DNA of 64,000 nucleotides. Source: Hyphomicrobiales bacterium (lineage in GTDB: Bacteria; Pseudomonadota; Alphaproteobacteria; Rhizobiales; Devosiaceae). Shown here piece by piece: positions 8,369 through 16,855 of this stretch. Made by a program: the position numbers and the translations under genes. How positions within the stretch are numbered: the stretch's first letter is position 1; every line of letters starts with the position of its first letter. Location of the stretch: positions 124,001 to 188,000 of the forward strand of contig JAIYDI010000042.1 in assembly GCA_027487555.1 (NCBI GenBank). The letters are read 5' to 3'. The notes beneath the pieces were generated by a model. It was not told the DNA's origin and searched no databases. It worked only from the letters and a program-made list of their open reading frames with translations.

Positions 8369-9319
8369 TCAGCGGGTCCAGACCACGGCATTCTCGTGCC
8401 GCTTGATCGTGTGCTTCAGGTCATCGAAGACGCGGATGATGTGGTTGACGAACCGGTCCGCCGCCGGCACCCGCGGCGCATCGAGCCGCCGCAATACGCC
8501 GAGCGAGCGGTCGGGTTGCGGAATATCGAAGGGTAGCATGGTCACGCGGTTTTCCCGCCGCAGCGCGAACACCACCGAGAAGGGCAGAACCGCCAGTGCA
8601 TCGGAGTCGGCGAGGAAGTTCATCACACTCATGAGTGACCCACCCGAATAGCGGATATTGAGTTCGGAGAGTCCGATACTGAGCAGGATCATCTGCAGAT
8701 CGGTCATCAGGGGCGAGCCCGGGAGTGGAGCGATCCATGGAAAGGCGGCCAGGTCCGTCGCGCGCGGTCGAGTCCGGCGCATCAGTGGATGGCCTGTCCG
8801 GCAGGCAACGACATTGCGCCCGGGCAAGATGTCGATGAACTCATAGGCCGTCCCGGGATGCGTCGTGCCGACCGGAGCAATGGCCAGATCGATAAGGTGT
8901 GCGTCCAGGCCCGACACGAGCTCTGGCAGGTTGCCATAGCTCTGGTTGACGGTGATCTCCGCCTCTTCCTGATGAAAGCTCGCGATCATCTGGCTGACCA
9001 GCGCATCCATGAAGAACGGCACACCACCAACGCGCACCACGCCGCTCGTACCCTTGAGATGCCCCTGGACGGCATCGGTCGCCCGCCGCGACGCCGTCAG
9101 AATGGCGCGCCCGTGGATAGCAAGTTGCAACCCCAGAGCGGTGGGCTGGAGCGGTCTCCGGCCTTTGATGAAGAGCGGCTCACCGACCCGAGCCTCCAGC
9201 ATGGAGAGCGAACGGCTCACCGCAGGCTGGGTCATTCCGAGTAGCGCTGCCCCTTCCGAGACCCCGCCGCAATCGAGCACGGCAGCAAGCTGCATCAGGT
9301 GGCGTTCGTTCATCTTCAT
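8369..9319 (-). CDS. LysR-family regulator 1 (aromatic pathway)
   Basis: A 316-residue LysR-type regulator. The N-terminus carries the winged helix-turn-helix (MQLAAVLDCGGVSEGAALLGMTQPAVSRSLSMLEARVGEPLF), followed by a periplasmic-binding-like effector domain (VRVGGVPFFMDALVSQMI...). It is transcribed divergently from the first intradiol dioxygenase gene, 90 bp away, the usual arrangement for a regulator of the neighbouring catabolic genes. A 15-bp palindrome at 9318-9332 overlaps its own start codon, suggesting autoregulation. It resembles the second LysR gene at 11932-12879 in length and layout, so the two probably arose by duplication. The effector is unknown; a ring-cleavage intermediate would be usual. 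Confidence 0.88.
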   Translation of the reverse strand: MKMNERHLMQLAAVLDCGGVSEGAALLGMTQPAVSRSLSMLEARVGEPLFIKGRRPLQPTALGLQLAIHGRAILTASRRATDAVQGHLKGTSGVVRVGGVPFFMDALVSQMIASFHQEEAEITVNQSYGNLPELVSGLDAHLIDLAIAPVGTTHPGTAYEFIDILPGRNVVACRTGHPLMRRTRPRATDLAAFPWIAPLPGSPLMTDLQMILLSIGLSELNIRYSGGSLMSVMNFLADSDALAVLPFSVVFALRRENRVTMLPFDIPQPDRSLGVLRRLDAPRVPAADRFVNHIIRVFDDLKHTIKRHENAVVWTR

Positions 9320-9332
9320 AGCAAATTGCTAT
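9318..9332. promoter_or_regulatory. LysR box 1
   Basis: Palindrome ATAGC-AAATT-GCTAT with the T-N11-A core typical of LysR-family sites. It overlaps the ATG of the LysR gene (9317-9319) and lies 77 bp from the dioxygenase start. The matching site for the second regulator sits in the same relation to its gene. Confidence 0.6.
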
Positions 9333-9408
9333 ACAAGCCTTCCCACTTCTCATCAACATCGTCGGCACCGCGTGGCAGGGTCCGGGTGGGGAAGGGAGGC
9401 CCCGCATA

Positions 9409-10308
9409 ATGACGAACGGCGCCATCGAAAGGCGGGACGAAGTGGCTTTCGCGAGCCTGCGGACCTTCCAGGACCGCATGGCCGCGCTGCCGCCCTCCCG
9501 GCTCGGAGACGCGCTGACCGTCATCGTTGCGCATCTGCATCAGGTGCTCGTGCGGCTGCGGCCTACGCCGGATGAATTCCGAGCCGTCATCGAGTTTCTC
9601 ACCGAGACGGGTCACTACACCGATACGCGACGGCAGGAGTGGGTCCTCCTGGCCGACGCGCTGGGCTTGTCGGCAGCACTTGAAGACATCACCTCCAGCC
9701 GGCCGGCCGGCGCTACACCGGATACCGGCGCTGGCCCGTTCTACCGGCCAGACACGCCTCTCGTCGGCCATGACAGCACACTCTCGAAGGACGGTCGCGG
9801 TGAGCCGCTTCTGGTAAGCGGCACAGTCAACGCGCTTGCTGGCGGCCCCGTCGCCGGAGCGACGGTGGAAGTGTGGCAGGCCAATGGCGAAGGTCTATAT
9901 GAAAATCAGGCGCCGGACCGGCAGCCCGAGCACAATCTGCGCGGTCGCCTGACGACTGACGGACAGGGCCGATTCCGTTTCCTATCGGTCAAGCCGCGCG
10001 GCTACAGCCTGCCGGCCGATGGTCCGGTCGGCCAGATGCTCGCCCGGCTTGGCCTGCCCCGGTCGCGCCCAGCCCATATCAACCTGCGCGTCTCTGCAGG
10101 CGGCTACGAAACGCTGACCACGCATATCTTCGACAGGGCCGATCCGGCGATCGATAGTGACGCAATCTATGGGGTTCGGCCAACTCTGCTCGCCGATTTC
10201 AACGTTATGCCGTCCCTTGATGGCCGGGTCACCCACAGTCTCGAGATCAATCTCGTGCTTTGCCTGCGGGGCGGGGCACACCCCATGCCAGGAAGGAGCT
10301 CAAATTGA
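9409..10308 (+). CDS. Intradiol (hydroxyquinol 1,2-type) dioxygenase paralogue 1, altered metal site
   Basis: A 299-residue member of the catechol/hydroxyquinol intradiol dioxygenase family, with the N-terminal helical linker domain (residues about 1-100) and the beta-sandwich catalytic domain (GPFYRPDTP... VEVWQANGEGLYENQ). The expected iron ligands are two Tyr and an H-x-H pair. Both Tyr are visible (GLYEN and RGYSLPADGPVG), but the pair reads RPAHINL: His at residue 223 and Asn at 225. The paralogue at 20609 has RPAHMHF. The Fe site is therefore altered and activity uncertain. It could use another geometry, act on another substrate, or be decaying, although the frame is otherwise intact. 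RBS GGGAGG at 394-399; the next gene overlaps its stop codon. Confidence 0.82.
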   Translation: MTNGAIERRDEVAFASLRTFQDRMAALPPSRLGDALTVIVAHLHQVLVRLRPTPDEFRAVIEFLTETGHYTDTRRQEWVLLADALGLSAALEDITSSRPAGATPDTGAGPFYRPDTPLVGHDSTLSKDGRGEPLLVSGTVNALAGGPVAGATVEVWQANGEGLYENQAPDRQPEHNLRGRLTTDGQGRFRFLSVKPRGYSLPADGPVGQMLARLGLPRSRPAHINLRVSAGGYETLTTHIFDRADPAIDSDAIYGVRPTLLADFNVMPSLDGRVTHSLEINLVLCLRGGAHPMPGRSSN

Positions 10309-11264
10309 GTGGCATCAACGGTTACCATCATCTGACGCTGTCGACGGACGGCGCTCAGGACGATTTCGATTTCTATACCAAAACGCTGGGCCTGCATTCG
10401 GTGAAGCGCACCGTGCTGTTCGATGGCGTGCTGCCCGTCTACCATCTCTACTATGGTTCGCCCAATGGCGATGCCTCGACCATCATCACGACCTTCCCCT
10501 TTCGCAGGCCGGGGGTGTTCGGGCGTCGCGGTACAAATCAGTCGCGTGCCATCCTTCAGGCCATCCCAAAGGGCGCAGCGAATTTCTGGGTGGATCGGCT
10601 CAATGCCCGCGGCGTCCCGGCGCATAGGGCGACCCGTTTCGGCACCGAGCGGGTGATCTTCGCCCATCCCTGTGGCATTCCGCACGAGTTGGTGGAAAGC
10701 GATAGCGACACGCGCGAACCGATCACCAACACCGACCAGGGTATCGGGCCGGCGCATGGCATCAAGGGCATCTATGGCAGCGTCGTCGCCACCACCGACA
10801 AGAGCGCCATGAACGATTTCCTCACGATCGCCCTGCCGCTCGAGCTGGAGTCCCGAACCGACGATGGCGACGTCTATCGCGTGCCCGATGCCAGCGGCGT
10901 CATCCAGCGCGTCGAGGTGATCACCGATCGGGATAGCCCGCAGGGCACCTGGACCCTGGCCGGTGGAACGATCCACCACCTCGCGCTCAATACCGGCGAC
11001 GAGGACACCCAGCTCAGGCTGCGCGCTCATATCGAGGGGCTCGGCTTCACCGATATCTCCGAGCAGAAGGATCGAAACTACTTCAAGTCCTGCTATGTCC
11101 GCTCGCCGGGCGGCGCTCTGTTCGAACTTGCCTGGACCACGCCGCAGGGCTGGACCAGCGACGAGCCCGCCGGCCAGATCGGCAAGACCCTGGTCTTTCC
11201 GCCCTGGTTCAAGGACCGCGAAGCCGAGCTGCTTGCCGGTCTCGAAGAGGCGGCGTTTGTCTGA
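10305..11264 (+). CDS. VOC ring-cleaving dioxygenase (MhqO/MhqE-like)
   Basis: A 319-residue vicinal-oxygen-chelate protein with two glyoxalase modules (YHHLTLSTDGAQDDFDFYTKTLGLHSVKRTV... and GIYGSVVATTDKSAMNDFLTIALPLELE...), closing with HHLALNTGDEDT and FELAW. It matches the glyoxalase/extradiol family of Bacillus MhqA/MhqE/MhqO, which cleaves hydroquinones. I take TTG at 10305 as the start: it overlaps the preceding TGA (TTGA) and has AAGGAG at a good distance; an upstream ATG at 10285 lies in another frame context inside the dioxygenase. The next gene is an MhqD-like hydrolase, the same pairing as in Bacillus. A role in removing or degrading toxic (hydro)quinones is likely. Confidence 0.8.
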   Translation: MSGINGYHHLTLSTDGAQDDFDFYTKTLGLHSVKRTVLFDGVLPVYHLYYGSPNGDASTIITTFPFRRPGVFGRRGTNQSRAILQAIPKGAANFWVDRLNARGVPAHRATRFGTERVIFAHPCGIPHELVESDSDTREPITNTDQGIGPAHGIKGIYGSVVATTDKSAMNDFLTIALPLELESRTDDGDVYRVPDASGVIQRVEVITDRDSPQGTWTLAGGTIHHLALNTGDEDTQLRLRAHIEGLGFTDISEQKDRNYFKSCYVRSPGGALFELAWTTPQGWTSDEPAGQIGKTLVFPPWFKDREAELLAGLEEAAFV

Positions 11265-11920
11265 TGGCTTCGGCGGCTGGACTGCGCCGGGGCGCGAGCG
11301 GCATGGGGGTCAGGGCGCTCTGCGTCCTTGTCCACGGCCGCGGCCAGTCGCCCGAGGAGATGGAAAGCCATGTTCTCCGGCGGCTCTTCGCACCTGAAGT
11401 GGCCTTCCTCTTGCCGCGCGCCCCAGGGGGTTCGTGGTACGACGCGAAGGCCATTGATCCACTGACCGAGGTGACCCGGGCCCAGCTTGGCGAGGCACTC
11501 GTTCGGCTTGCCGAAGAGATCAGTGTGCTCCGTAGCGACTTTCCCGGCCGGCCGCTATTGCTCGCCGGCTTCTCCCAGGGCGCCTGCCTGTCGATCGAAT
11601 ATGTCAGTCTGGGTGTCGATCCGCCCCAGGCGCTGACTGCGTTCACAGGCTGCCGGGTCGGCACCAGCACCTGTGCCCGGCCCGACTCCGCACCTGCCGG
11701 TCTGCCGGTCTATCTGAGCGGCAGCGATGGCGATCCGTGGATCCCTCTCAACGCAATGATGGCGGCCGCCATCAATCTTGGACTGCGCGGCACGCGGCTG
11801 CGGGCCGATGTGTTCCCCGGGCGGCCCCATGAGGTCTCCGATGCGGAGGTTACCATGCTGGCGGGCGCTCTCACCGATCTCGCCGCGGGGCGTCCGCCGG
11901 GTTTTGGGTCAGCCAGATGA
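11264..11920 (+). CDS. Phospholipase/carboxylesterase family hydrolase (MhqD-like)
   Basis: A 218-residue alpha/beta hydrolase. The nucleophile elbow GFSQGA lies near residues 101-106, an Asp follows in SGSDGDPW, and the catalytic His is in GRPHEVSD, together forming a complete Ser-Asp-His triad. The family includes small carboxylesterases and Bacillus MhqD, encoded beside a hydroquinone dioxygenase, just as here. The start ATG overlaps the upstream stop (TGATG), so the two are translationally coupled. It may hydrolyse ring-cleavage products or thiol adducts; the substrate cannot be read from the sequence. Confidence 0.8.
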   Translation: MASAAGLRRGASGMGVRALCVLVHGRGQSPEEMESHVLRRLFAPEVAFLLPRAPGGSWYDAKAIDPLTEVTRAQLGEALVRLAEEISVLRSDFPGRPLLLAGFSQGACLSIEYVSLGVDPPQALTAFTGCRVGTSTCARPDSAPAGLPVYLSGSDGDPWIPLNAMMAAAINLGLRGTRLRADVFPGRPHEVSDAEVTMLAGALTDLAAGRPPGFGSAR

Positions 11921-11931
11921 GGCAGTCGAAT

Positions 11932-12879
11932 TCAGTCCCTCCAGAGAATATTCTGCTCATGCTGCTGGATGAAACGGGACAGGTTGCGGAACTCGGTATC
12001 AATGAAGCGGCGGAACCGGCGGACCGTGGGGTTGTCGCTCTCCGGATCCTTGGTGAGAATGCCAAGCATGCGCTCAGGATGTCCGATGCGGATCGAGAGT
12101 GCGGAGACGATACGCTGCCGCCGTGCCATGAACACCACAGAGTATGGCAGCACCGTCAGGGCTTCCGAATTGGCGAGGATCGCTGTGATCGACGCAAGCG
12201 TACCGCCCGAAAAGGAAATGCGGGTATCCGTAACACCGATATCCCGCAGAATGTGCCGCATATCGTCATAAAGCGGGCTCGATGCCGGTGGCGCGATCCA
12301 GGGGTATGGCGCGATATCGGCCAGCCGCAGCGAGCCCTTCCGGAGCAACGGGTGGTGACTGCCGCAAGCGATGACATTGCGGCCGGGCAGAACCGGAACG
12401 AACTGGAAGCGGCTGCTCACCGCGGCCGGGTTCATCGGGCAAATCGCCACATCGAGCGTGCCGGCATCCAGCTTGTCCATCAGGTCCTGCGCATAACCGT
12501 AGCATTGCTCGATTCTGATCTGCCGGTTCTGCTGGAACTCGGCGATGAGCGTCGAGATCACGCCATCCATGAATACCGGCGTGCCGCCGATGCGCACCAT
12601 ACCGCGATGTCCGGTTCGGAACGTCGTAACAATTGCCGACGCCGTGTTGCCCGCCGCGAGGATGCGCCGACCCTCCCCCGCCAGCGCAATGCACAACTCT
12701 GTCGGCACCAGCGGCCGCCGGCTCTTTTCGAACAGCGGCGCACCAATCCGCGCCTCCAGCATGGCGATGGTCCGCGATACGCTGGGCTGCGCGCGGCCGA
12801 TCGCCTCCGCCCCTTCCGTGAGGCCGCCGCCGTCGACGATGGCCGCCAGGATCTCGAGATGTCGAGGGTCAATTTTCAT
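11932..12879 (-). CDS. LysR-family regulator 2 (aromatic pathway)
   Basis: A 315-residue LysR regulator. HTH at the N-terminus (LEILAAIVDGGGLTEGAEAIGRAQPSVSRTIAMLEARIG) and an effector-binding domain (VRIGGTPVFMDGVISTLIAEF). It resembles the first LysR of the island throughout, e.g. R.GG.P.FMD. Its gene converges on the hydrolase gene and is divergent from maleylacetate reductase, so it probably controls the reductase/transport/monooxygenase transcript. The palindrome at 12878-12892 overlaps its start codon. Confidence 0.88.
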   Translation of the reverse strand: MKIDPRHLEILAAIVDGGGLTEGAEAIGRAQPSVSRTIAMLEARIGAPLFEKSRRPLVPTELCIALAGEGRRILAAGNTASAIVTTFRTGHRGMVRIGGTPVFMDGVISTLIAEFQQNRQIRIEQCYGYAQDLMDKLDAGTLDVAICPMNPAAVSSRFQFVPVLPGRNVIACGSHHPLLRKGSLRLADIAPYPWIAPPASSPLYDDMRHILRDIGVTDTRISFSGGTLASITAILANSEALTVLPYSVVFMARRQRIVSALSIRIGHPERMLGILTKDPESDNPTVRRFRRFIDTEFRNLSRFIQQHEQNILWRD

Positions 12880-12892
12880 AACATCAAGTTAT
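12878..12892. promoter_or_regulatory. LysR box 2
   Basis: Palindrome ATAAC-ATCAA-GTTAT overlapping the second LysR start codon (12877-12879). Same 5-5-5 geometry and same position as LysR box 1, but different bases, suggesting two related regulators with separate specificities. Confidence 0.6.
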
Positions 12893-12983
12893 GTTACGTC
12901 ACGCCAATCCGATCAAGCCGGTATGTTGTTTGTGCCATGTTCCGTGCGGATACACAGGCAACGTCTTGTGCGGGGAGGGGATG

Positions 12984-14057
12984 ATGTCGCATTTCACGTC
13001 GAGCTTTGCCGTGCAGTTCGCGCCTGTCCGGGTCCGTTTCGGTGCTGGTATCCGCGCTCAGGTGAGCGAGGAGATCGCCCGGCTCGGCCGGAAGCGGGCG
13101 CTGGTCCTCTCGACGCCCCCACAGGCCGACGCCGCCATGCAGATGGCCCAGGACATTGGCGACCTTGCAGTCGGCGTCTTCACCCGCGCCGCGATGCACA
13201 CGCCGGTGGCCGTGACTGAGGAAGCGGTGGCGCATGTCCTTTCCGTGAGGGCCGACTGCCTTGTCGCCATTGGGGGCGGCTCGACCACTGGATTGGGCAA
13301 GGCGATAGCGCTGCGCACCGATCTGCCGCAGATCGTCGTACCCACCACCTATGCCGGCTCGGAGGCCACCAACATTCTCGGGCAAACCGAGAATGGCGTG
13401 AAGACCACCCTCACTGATGCCCGCGTGCAGCCGGAGGTCATTCTCTACGACGCTGAACTCGTCAAGACGCTGCCGGTGGGCATGACGGTTACCAGCGCGC
13501 TCAATGCCATGGCCCATGCCGTCGAGGGGCTCTATGCCCGCGACCGAAATCCCCTGTCGACGCTGCTCGCCATCGAGGGGCTAGAGGCATTTGCCGAGGC
13601 GCTGGAGAAGGTGGTGGCCAGCCCCGCAGATCTGGAGGCGCGCGGCCGCACGCTCTATGGCGCCTGGCTCTGCGGCACTGTCCTCGGCCAGGTTGGTATG
13701 GCGCTGCATCACAAGCTTTGCCACACGCTGGGCGGCTCCTTCGACCTTCCGCATGCTGAAACCCATGCGGTGATCCTGCCGCACGCGATCGCCTTCAATG
13801 CCCGTGCCGCGAGCCGCGAACTTGAACCTGTCGTCCGCATCTTCGGCGGACCCGAACCGGGCATCGCGCTTTACGATTTCGCCCGTCGGGTCGGTGCCCC
13901 GCTCGCGCTGAGGGAGTTCGGCCTTCGCGAGGAGGACCTCGACAAGGCGGCGGAGATCGCCACGTCCAAACCCTACTGGAACCCGCAAAAGGTGACGAAG
14001 CAGGATATCGCCACCCTGCTGGCGGCTGCCTGGAGGGGCGATCCGCCGGCCTTTTGA
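12984..14057 (+). CDS. Maleylacetate reductase
   Basis: A 357-residue iron-type alcohol dehydrogenase family enzyme. The nucleotide-binding GGGSTTGLGKAIAL, the following PTTYAGSEATN, and the metal-site region (MAHAVEGLYARDRNPL, HHKLCHTLGGSFDLPHAETHAVILPHA) fit maleylacetate reductases. The reaction is NAD(P)H reduction of maleylacetate to 3-oxoadipate, the step after hydroxyquinol ring cleavage. Two adjacent ATG codons exist at 12981 and 12984; the second has better spacing (5 nt) from GGAGG. It heads the operon that runs through the ABC importer to the second dioxygenase. Confidence 0.9.
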   Translation: MSHFTSSFAVQFAPVRVRFGAGIRAQVSEEIARLGRKRALVLSTPPQADAAMQMAQDIGDLAVGVFTRAAMHTPVAVTEEAVAHVLSVRADCLVAIGGGSTTGLGKAIALRTDLPQIVVPTTYAGSEATNILGQTENGVKTTLTDARVQPEVILYDAELVKTLPVGMTVTSALNAMAHAVEGLYARDRNPLSTLLAIEGLEAFAEALEKVVASPADLEARGRTLYGAWLCGTVLGQVGMALHHKLCHTLGGSFDLPHAETHAVILPHAIAFNARAASRELEPVVRIFGGPEPGIALYDFARRVGAPLALREFGLREEDLDKAAEIATSKPYWNPQKVTKQDIATLLAAAWRGDPPAF

Positions 14058-14099
14058 TACTGGCCGCAAGGCTCATGACTTTTGGGAGGAGAACCAATC

Positions 14100-15374
14100 A
14101 TGATTACCCGTCGCAATCTGCTCAAGGGCACCGCAGCCACCGGCATCATCGCCGCAAGCGGAGCCTTCCCCATGCCGGCCATCGCGCAGGGGGCCAAGAT
14201 CAAGCTTGGCTATGTAAGCCCGCAATCGGGCCCGCTCGCGGCCTTCGCCGAGGCCGACAACTTCATCCTGGCCAATTTCGCCAAGAGTGAAGCCGCCGCA
14301 AATTTCGAAATCGTGGTCAAGGACAGCCAGTCCAATCCAAACCGCGCCGCAGAAGTGGCGCAGGAACTCATCATCCAGGACGAAGTGGACCTGATGCTGG
14401 TGGCTTCCACGCCGGAAACCACCAATCCGGTTACCACCACGGCCGAGGCCGAGGGCGTGCCACTGATCTCGACCATGGCGCCCTGGCAGCCCTGGTTTAT
14501 CGGCCAGCAGGGCAACCCGGGGGATCCCGCAAGTTGGAAGCCCTTCGAGTATGCCTACCACTTTTTCTGGGGCCTCGAGGACGTCATCTCCGTCTTCACC
14601 AACATGTGGGCCCAACTCGAGACCAACAAGATCGTCGGCGGGCTCTTCCCCAACGATGCCGATGGCAATGCCTGGGGCGACGCGCAGAACGGCTTCCCGC
14701 CGGCGCTGGCCGCCAAGGGCTTCCAGATGTTCGATCCGGGCCGGTACCAGAACCTCACCGACGATTTCTCGGCACAGATCAATGCCTTCCGTCAGGCCAA
14801 GGCTGATATCATCACGGGCGTGCCAATCCCGCCTGATTTCACCACCTTCTGGACACAGGCCCGTCAGCAGGGGTTTGTCCCCAAGGCGGCCTCGATCGGC
14901 AAGGCCATCCTGTTCCCGCAGGCGGTCGCAGCCCTGGGTGATTCCGGCCACAATCTGTCGTCCGAAGTCTGGTGGTCGCCCAGTCATCCCTTCGCCTCGT
15001 CGCTCAACGGCATGAGCTCGAAGGACCTCGCCGACACCTACACGGCTGAAACCGGCAAGCAGTGGACTCAGCCCATCGGCTTCGTGCACGCGCTGCTCGA
15101 AATGGCCGTCAACGTGATGGGACGGGTTAGCGATGCCGGCGACAAGGAGGCGGTGGTCAAGGCCATCGCCGCCACCAACCTGGAGACCATTGTCGGGCCG
15201 GTGCGCTTCGACGGGGCTGGACTGCCGCCCTTTGCCGCCACCAACGTCTGCAAGACGCCACTTGTCGGCGGCCAGTGGCGCAAGCGTGATGCCGGCGGGT
15301 ACGACCTTGTCATCGTCGACAATACCAACTTCGACAAGATTCCCACCGGCGGGAAGATGGAAGCGATTTCCTGA
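14100..15374 (+). CDS. ABC importer substrate-binding protein, Liv/aromatic type
   Basis: A 424-residue periplasmic binding protein with a Tat-type signal (RRNLLK at residues 4-9, hydrophobic stretch, cleavage after AIAQ). The mature start IKLGYVSPQSGPLAAFAEADNFI fits the Leu/Ile/Val-binding superfamily. The start at 14100 is chosen for the GGGAGGAG ribosome site and correct signal peptide. The four transporter genes that follow and the ring-cleavage genes around it indicate that the ligand is an aromatic acid or phenolic compound rather than an amino acid; this is inference from context. Confidence 0.87.
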   Translation: MITRRNLLKGTAATGIIAASGAFPMPAIAQGAKIKLGYVSPQSGPLAAFAEADNFILANFAKSEAAANFEIVVKDSQSNPNRAAEVAQELIIQDEVDLMLVASTPETTNPVTTTAEAEGVPLISTMAPWQPWFIGQQGNPGDPASWKPFEYAYHFFWGLEDVISVFTNMWAQLETNKIVGGLFPNDADGNAWGDAQNGFPPALAAKGFQMFDPGRYQNLTDDFSAQINAFRQAKADIITGVPIPPDFTTFWTQARQQGFVPKAASIGKAILFPQAVAALGDSGHNLSSEVWWSPSHPFASSLNGMSSKDLADTYTAETGKQWTQPIGFVHALLEMAVNVMGRVSDAGDKEAVVKAIAATNLETIVGPVRFDGAGLPPFAATNVCKTPLVGGQWRKRDAGGYDLVIVDNTNFDKIPTGGKMEAIS

Positions 15375-15428
15375 CCAAGGCCAAACAGGCCGGGCGTCTC
15401 ATGATGCCCGGCCCAACGGGATCCACTC

Positions 15429-16148
15429 ATGTCCATCATCGCTCTCGATAGCGTTTCCAAGAGCTTCGGCGCGCTCAAGGTCGCCGATGCGATCACCTTC
15501 GAGGTGCGCGCTGGCGAGGCTTTGGGGATCATCGGGCCCAATGGCGCCGGAAAGTCCAGCCTGTTCAACCTCATCACCGGCAATCTCGCCGCCGACAGCG
15601 GCAGCATCCGGTTTCTCGACGAGGATGTGACGCGGCAGAGCGCCATGCAGCGCTGCCTCAAGGGCATCGGTCGCTCCTTCCAGATTCCGCAACCCTTTGG
15701 CAAAATGACGGTATTCGAGAATCTGCTCGTTGCCGCGGCCTTCGGGCAGGGCCGGAGTGAACGGGCCGTGGCGATGCAGGCCGCCGAGATTCTGGAGCGC
15801 ACCGGGCTCCTCGGCCGTGCCAATGTGCTCGCCGACAGCCTGTCGCTGCTCGAACGCAAGCGCCTCGAACTGGCCCGGGCGCTGGCGACCGATCCGAAAC
15901 TGCTCCTGCTCGACGAAATCGCCGGCGGCCTCACCGAGGGGGAATGCGGACAACTGGTGCGCACCATCCGGGATATCCATGCCAATGGCACGACGATCAT
16001 CTGGATAGAGCATGTGCTGCACGCGCTCACATCGGTCGTCGAGCGCCTCTTGGTGCTCGATTTCGGCAAGGTGATCGGCATTGGCGAGCCGGCATCGATC
16101 ATGGCGAGCCCTCAGGTGCGCGAAATCTATCTGGGGATCGAGGTCTGA
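15429..16148 (+). CDS. ABC importer ATPase, LivG-like
   Basis: A 239-residue ATP-binding subunit. Walker A GPNGAGKSS near residue 36, the family insert IGRSFQIPQPFGKMTVFENLLVAA, a signature-like region DSLSLLERKRLELARALA, and Walker B LLLLDEIAGGLTEGE are seen. The usual LSGGQ is replaced by LSLLER, which is common in LivG proteins. It overlaps the next ATPase gene by one base and pairs with it at the inner membrane. Confidence 0.88.
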   Translation: MSIIALDSVSKSFGALKVADAITFEVRAGEALGIIGPNGAGKSSLFNLITGNLAADSGSIRFLDEDVTRQSAMQRCLKGIGRSFQIPQPFGKMTVFENLLVAAAFGQGRSERAVAMQAAEILERTGLLGRANVLADSLSLLERKRLELARALATDPKLLLLDEIAGGLTEGECGQLVRTIRDIHANGTTIIWIEHVLHALTSVVERLLVLDFGKVIGIGEPASIMASPQVREIYLGIEV

Positions 16149-16855
16149 TGGCGCTTCTCTCCACCCACGGGCTCACCGCCCACTATGGGCAGTTTCAGGC
16201 GTTGTTCGGCGTCGATGTCACCCTTGATGCCGGTGAATGCGTCGCCATCATCGGGGCTAACGGCGCGGGCAAGACCACCTTGATGCGCTCGATCTCGGGC
16301 GTGCTGCGCAATGAATCGAAGTCCATCCGCTACAGGGACCTGCCGATCGGCAGCCTTGCCGCCGACGAGGTGATGCAGCGCGGCATCGCTATGGTGCCCG
16401 AAGGCCGCCGGCTTTTTCCCTCACTCACCGTAGAGGAAAATCTTCTCATCGGCGCCCAGGTCCGCAAAGGGCAGGGGCCCTGGACGCTCGAGGCGATCTA
16501 CGAGCTGTTTCCCATCCTGAAGGAACGCCGGAAGAATGCCGGCACGGCGCTCTCGGGCGGCCAGCAGCAAATGGTGGCGATCGGCCGCGCGTTGATGAGC
16601 AACCCGGATGTGTTGCTTTGCGACGAGATTTCGCTCGGCCTGGCGCCGGTCGTCATCCGCGACATTTACAACGCGCTGCCGAGAATCAGGGCCGGCGACG
16701 CGGCCATGATCATTGTCGAACAGGATATCGGGCAGGCGCTCAAGGTTGCCGACCGGGTTTACTGCATGATGGAGGGTCGGGTGACCCTCACCGGAACACC
16801 GCAGGCGCTGAGCCGCGAGGCCATCCACAACGCGTATTTCGGAGCGGCCGCATGA
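16148..16855 (+). CDS. ABC importer ATPase, LivF-like
   Basis: A 235-residue ATPase. The ATG overlaps the previous stop (TGATG at 16146-16150). Walker A GANGAGKTT, MVPEGRRLFPSLTVEENLLIG (the LivF hallmark), signature LSGGQQQMVAIGRAL, and Walker B VLLCDEISLGLAP are all intact. It forms the second half of the nucleotide-binding dimer. Confidence 0.9.
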   Translation: MALLSTHGLTAHYGQFQALFGVDVTLDAGECVAIIGANGAGKTTLMRSISGVLRNESKSIRYRDLPIGSLAADEVMQRGIAMVPEGRRLFPSLTVEENLLIGAQVRKGQGPWTLEAIYELFPILKERRKNAGTALSGGQQQMVAIGRALMSNPDVLLCDEISLGLAPVVIRDIYNALPRIRAGDAAMIIVEQDIGQALKVADRVYCMMEGRVTLTGTPQALSREAIHNAYFGAAA

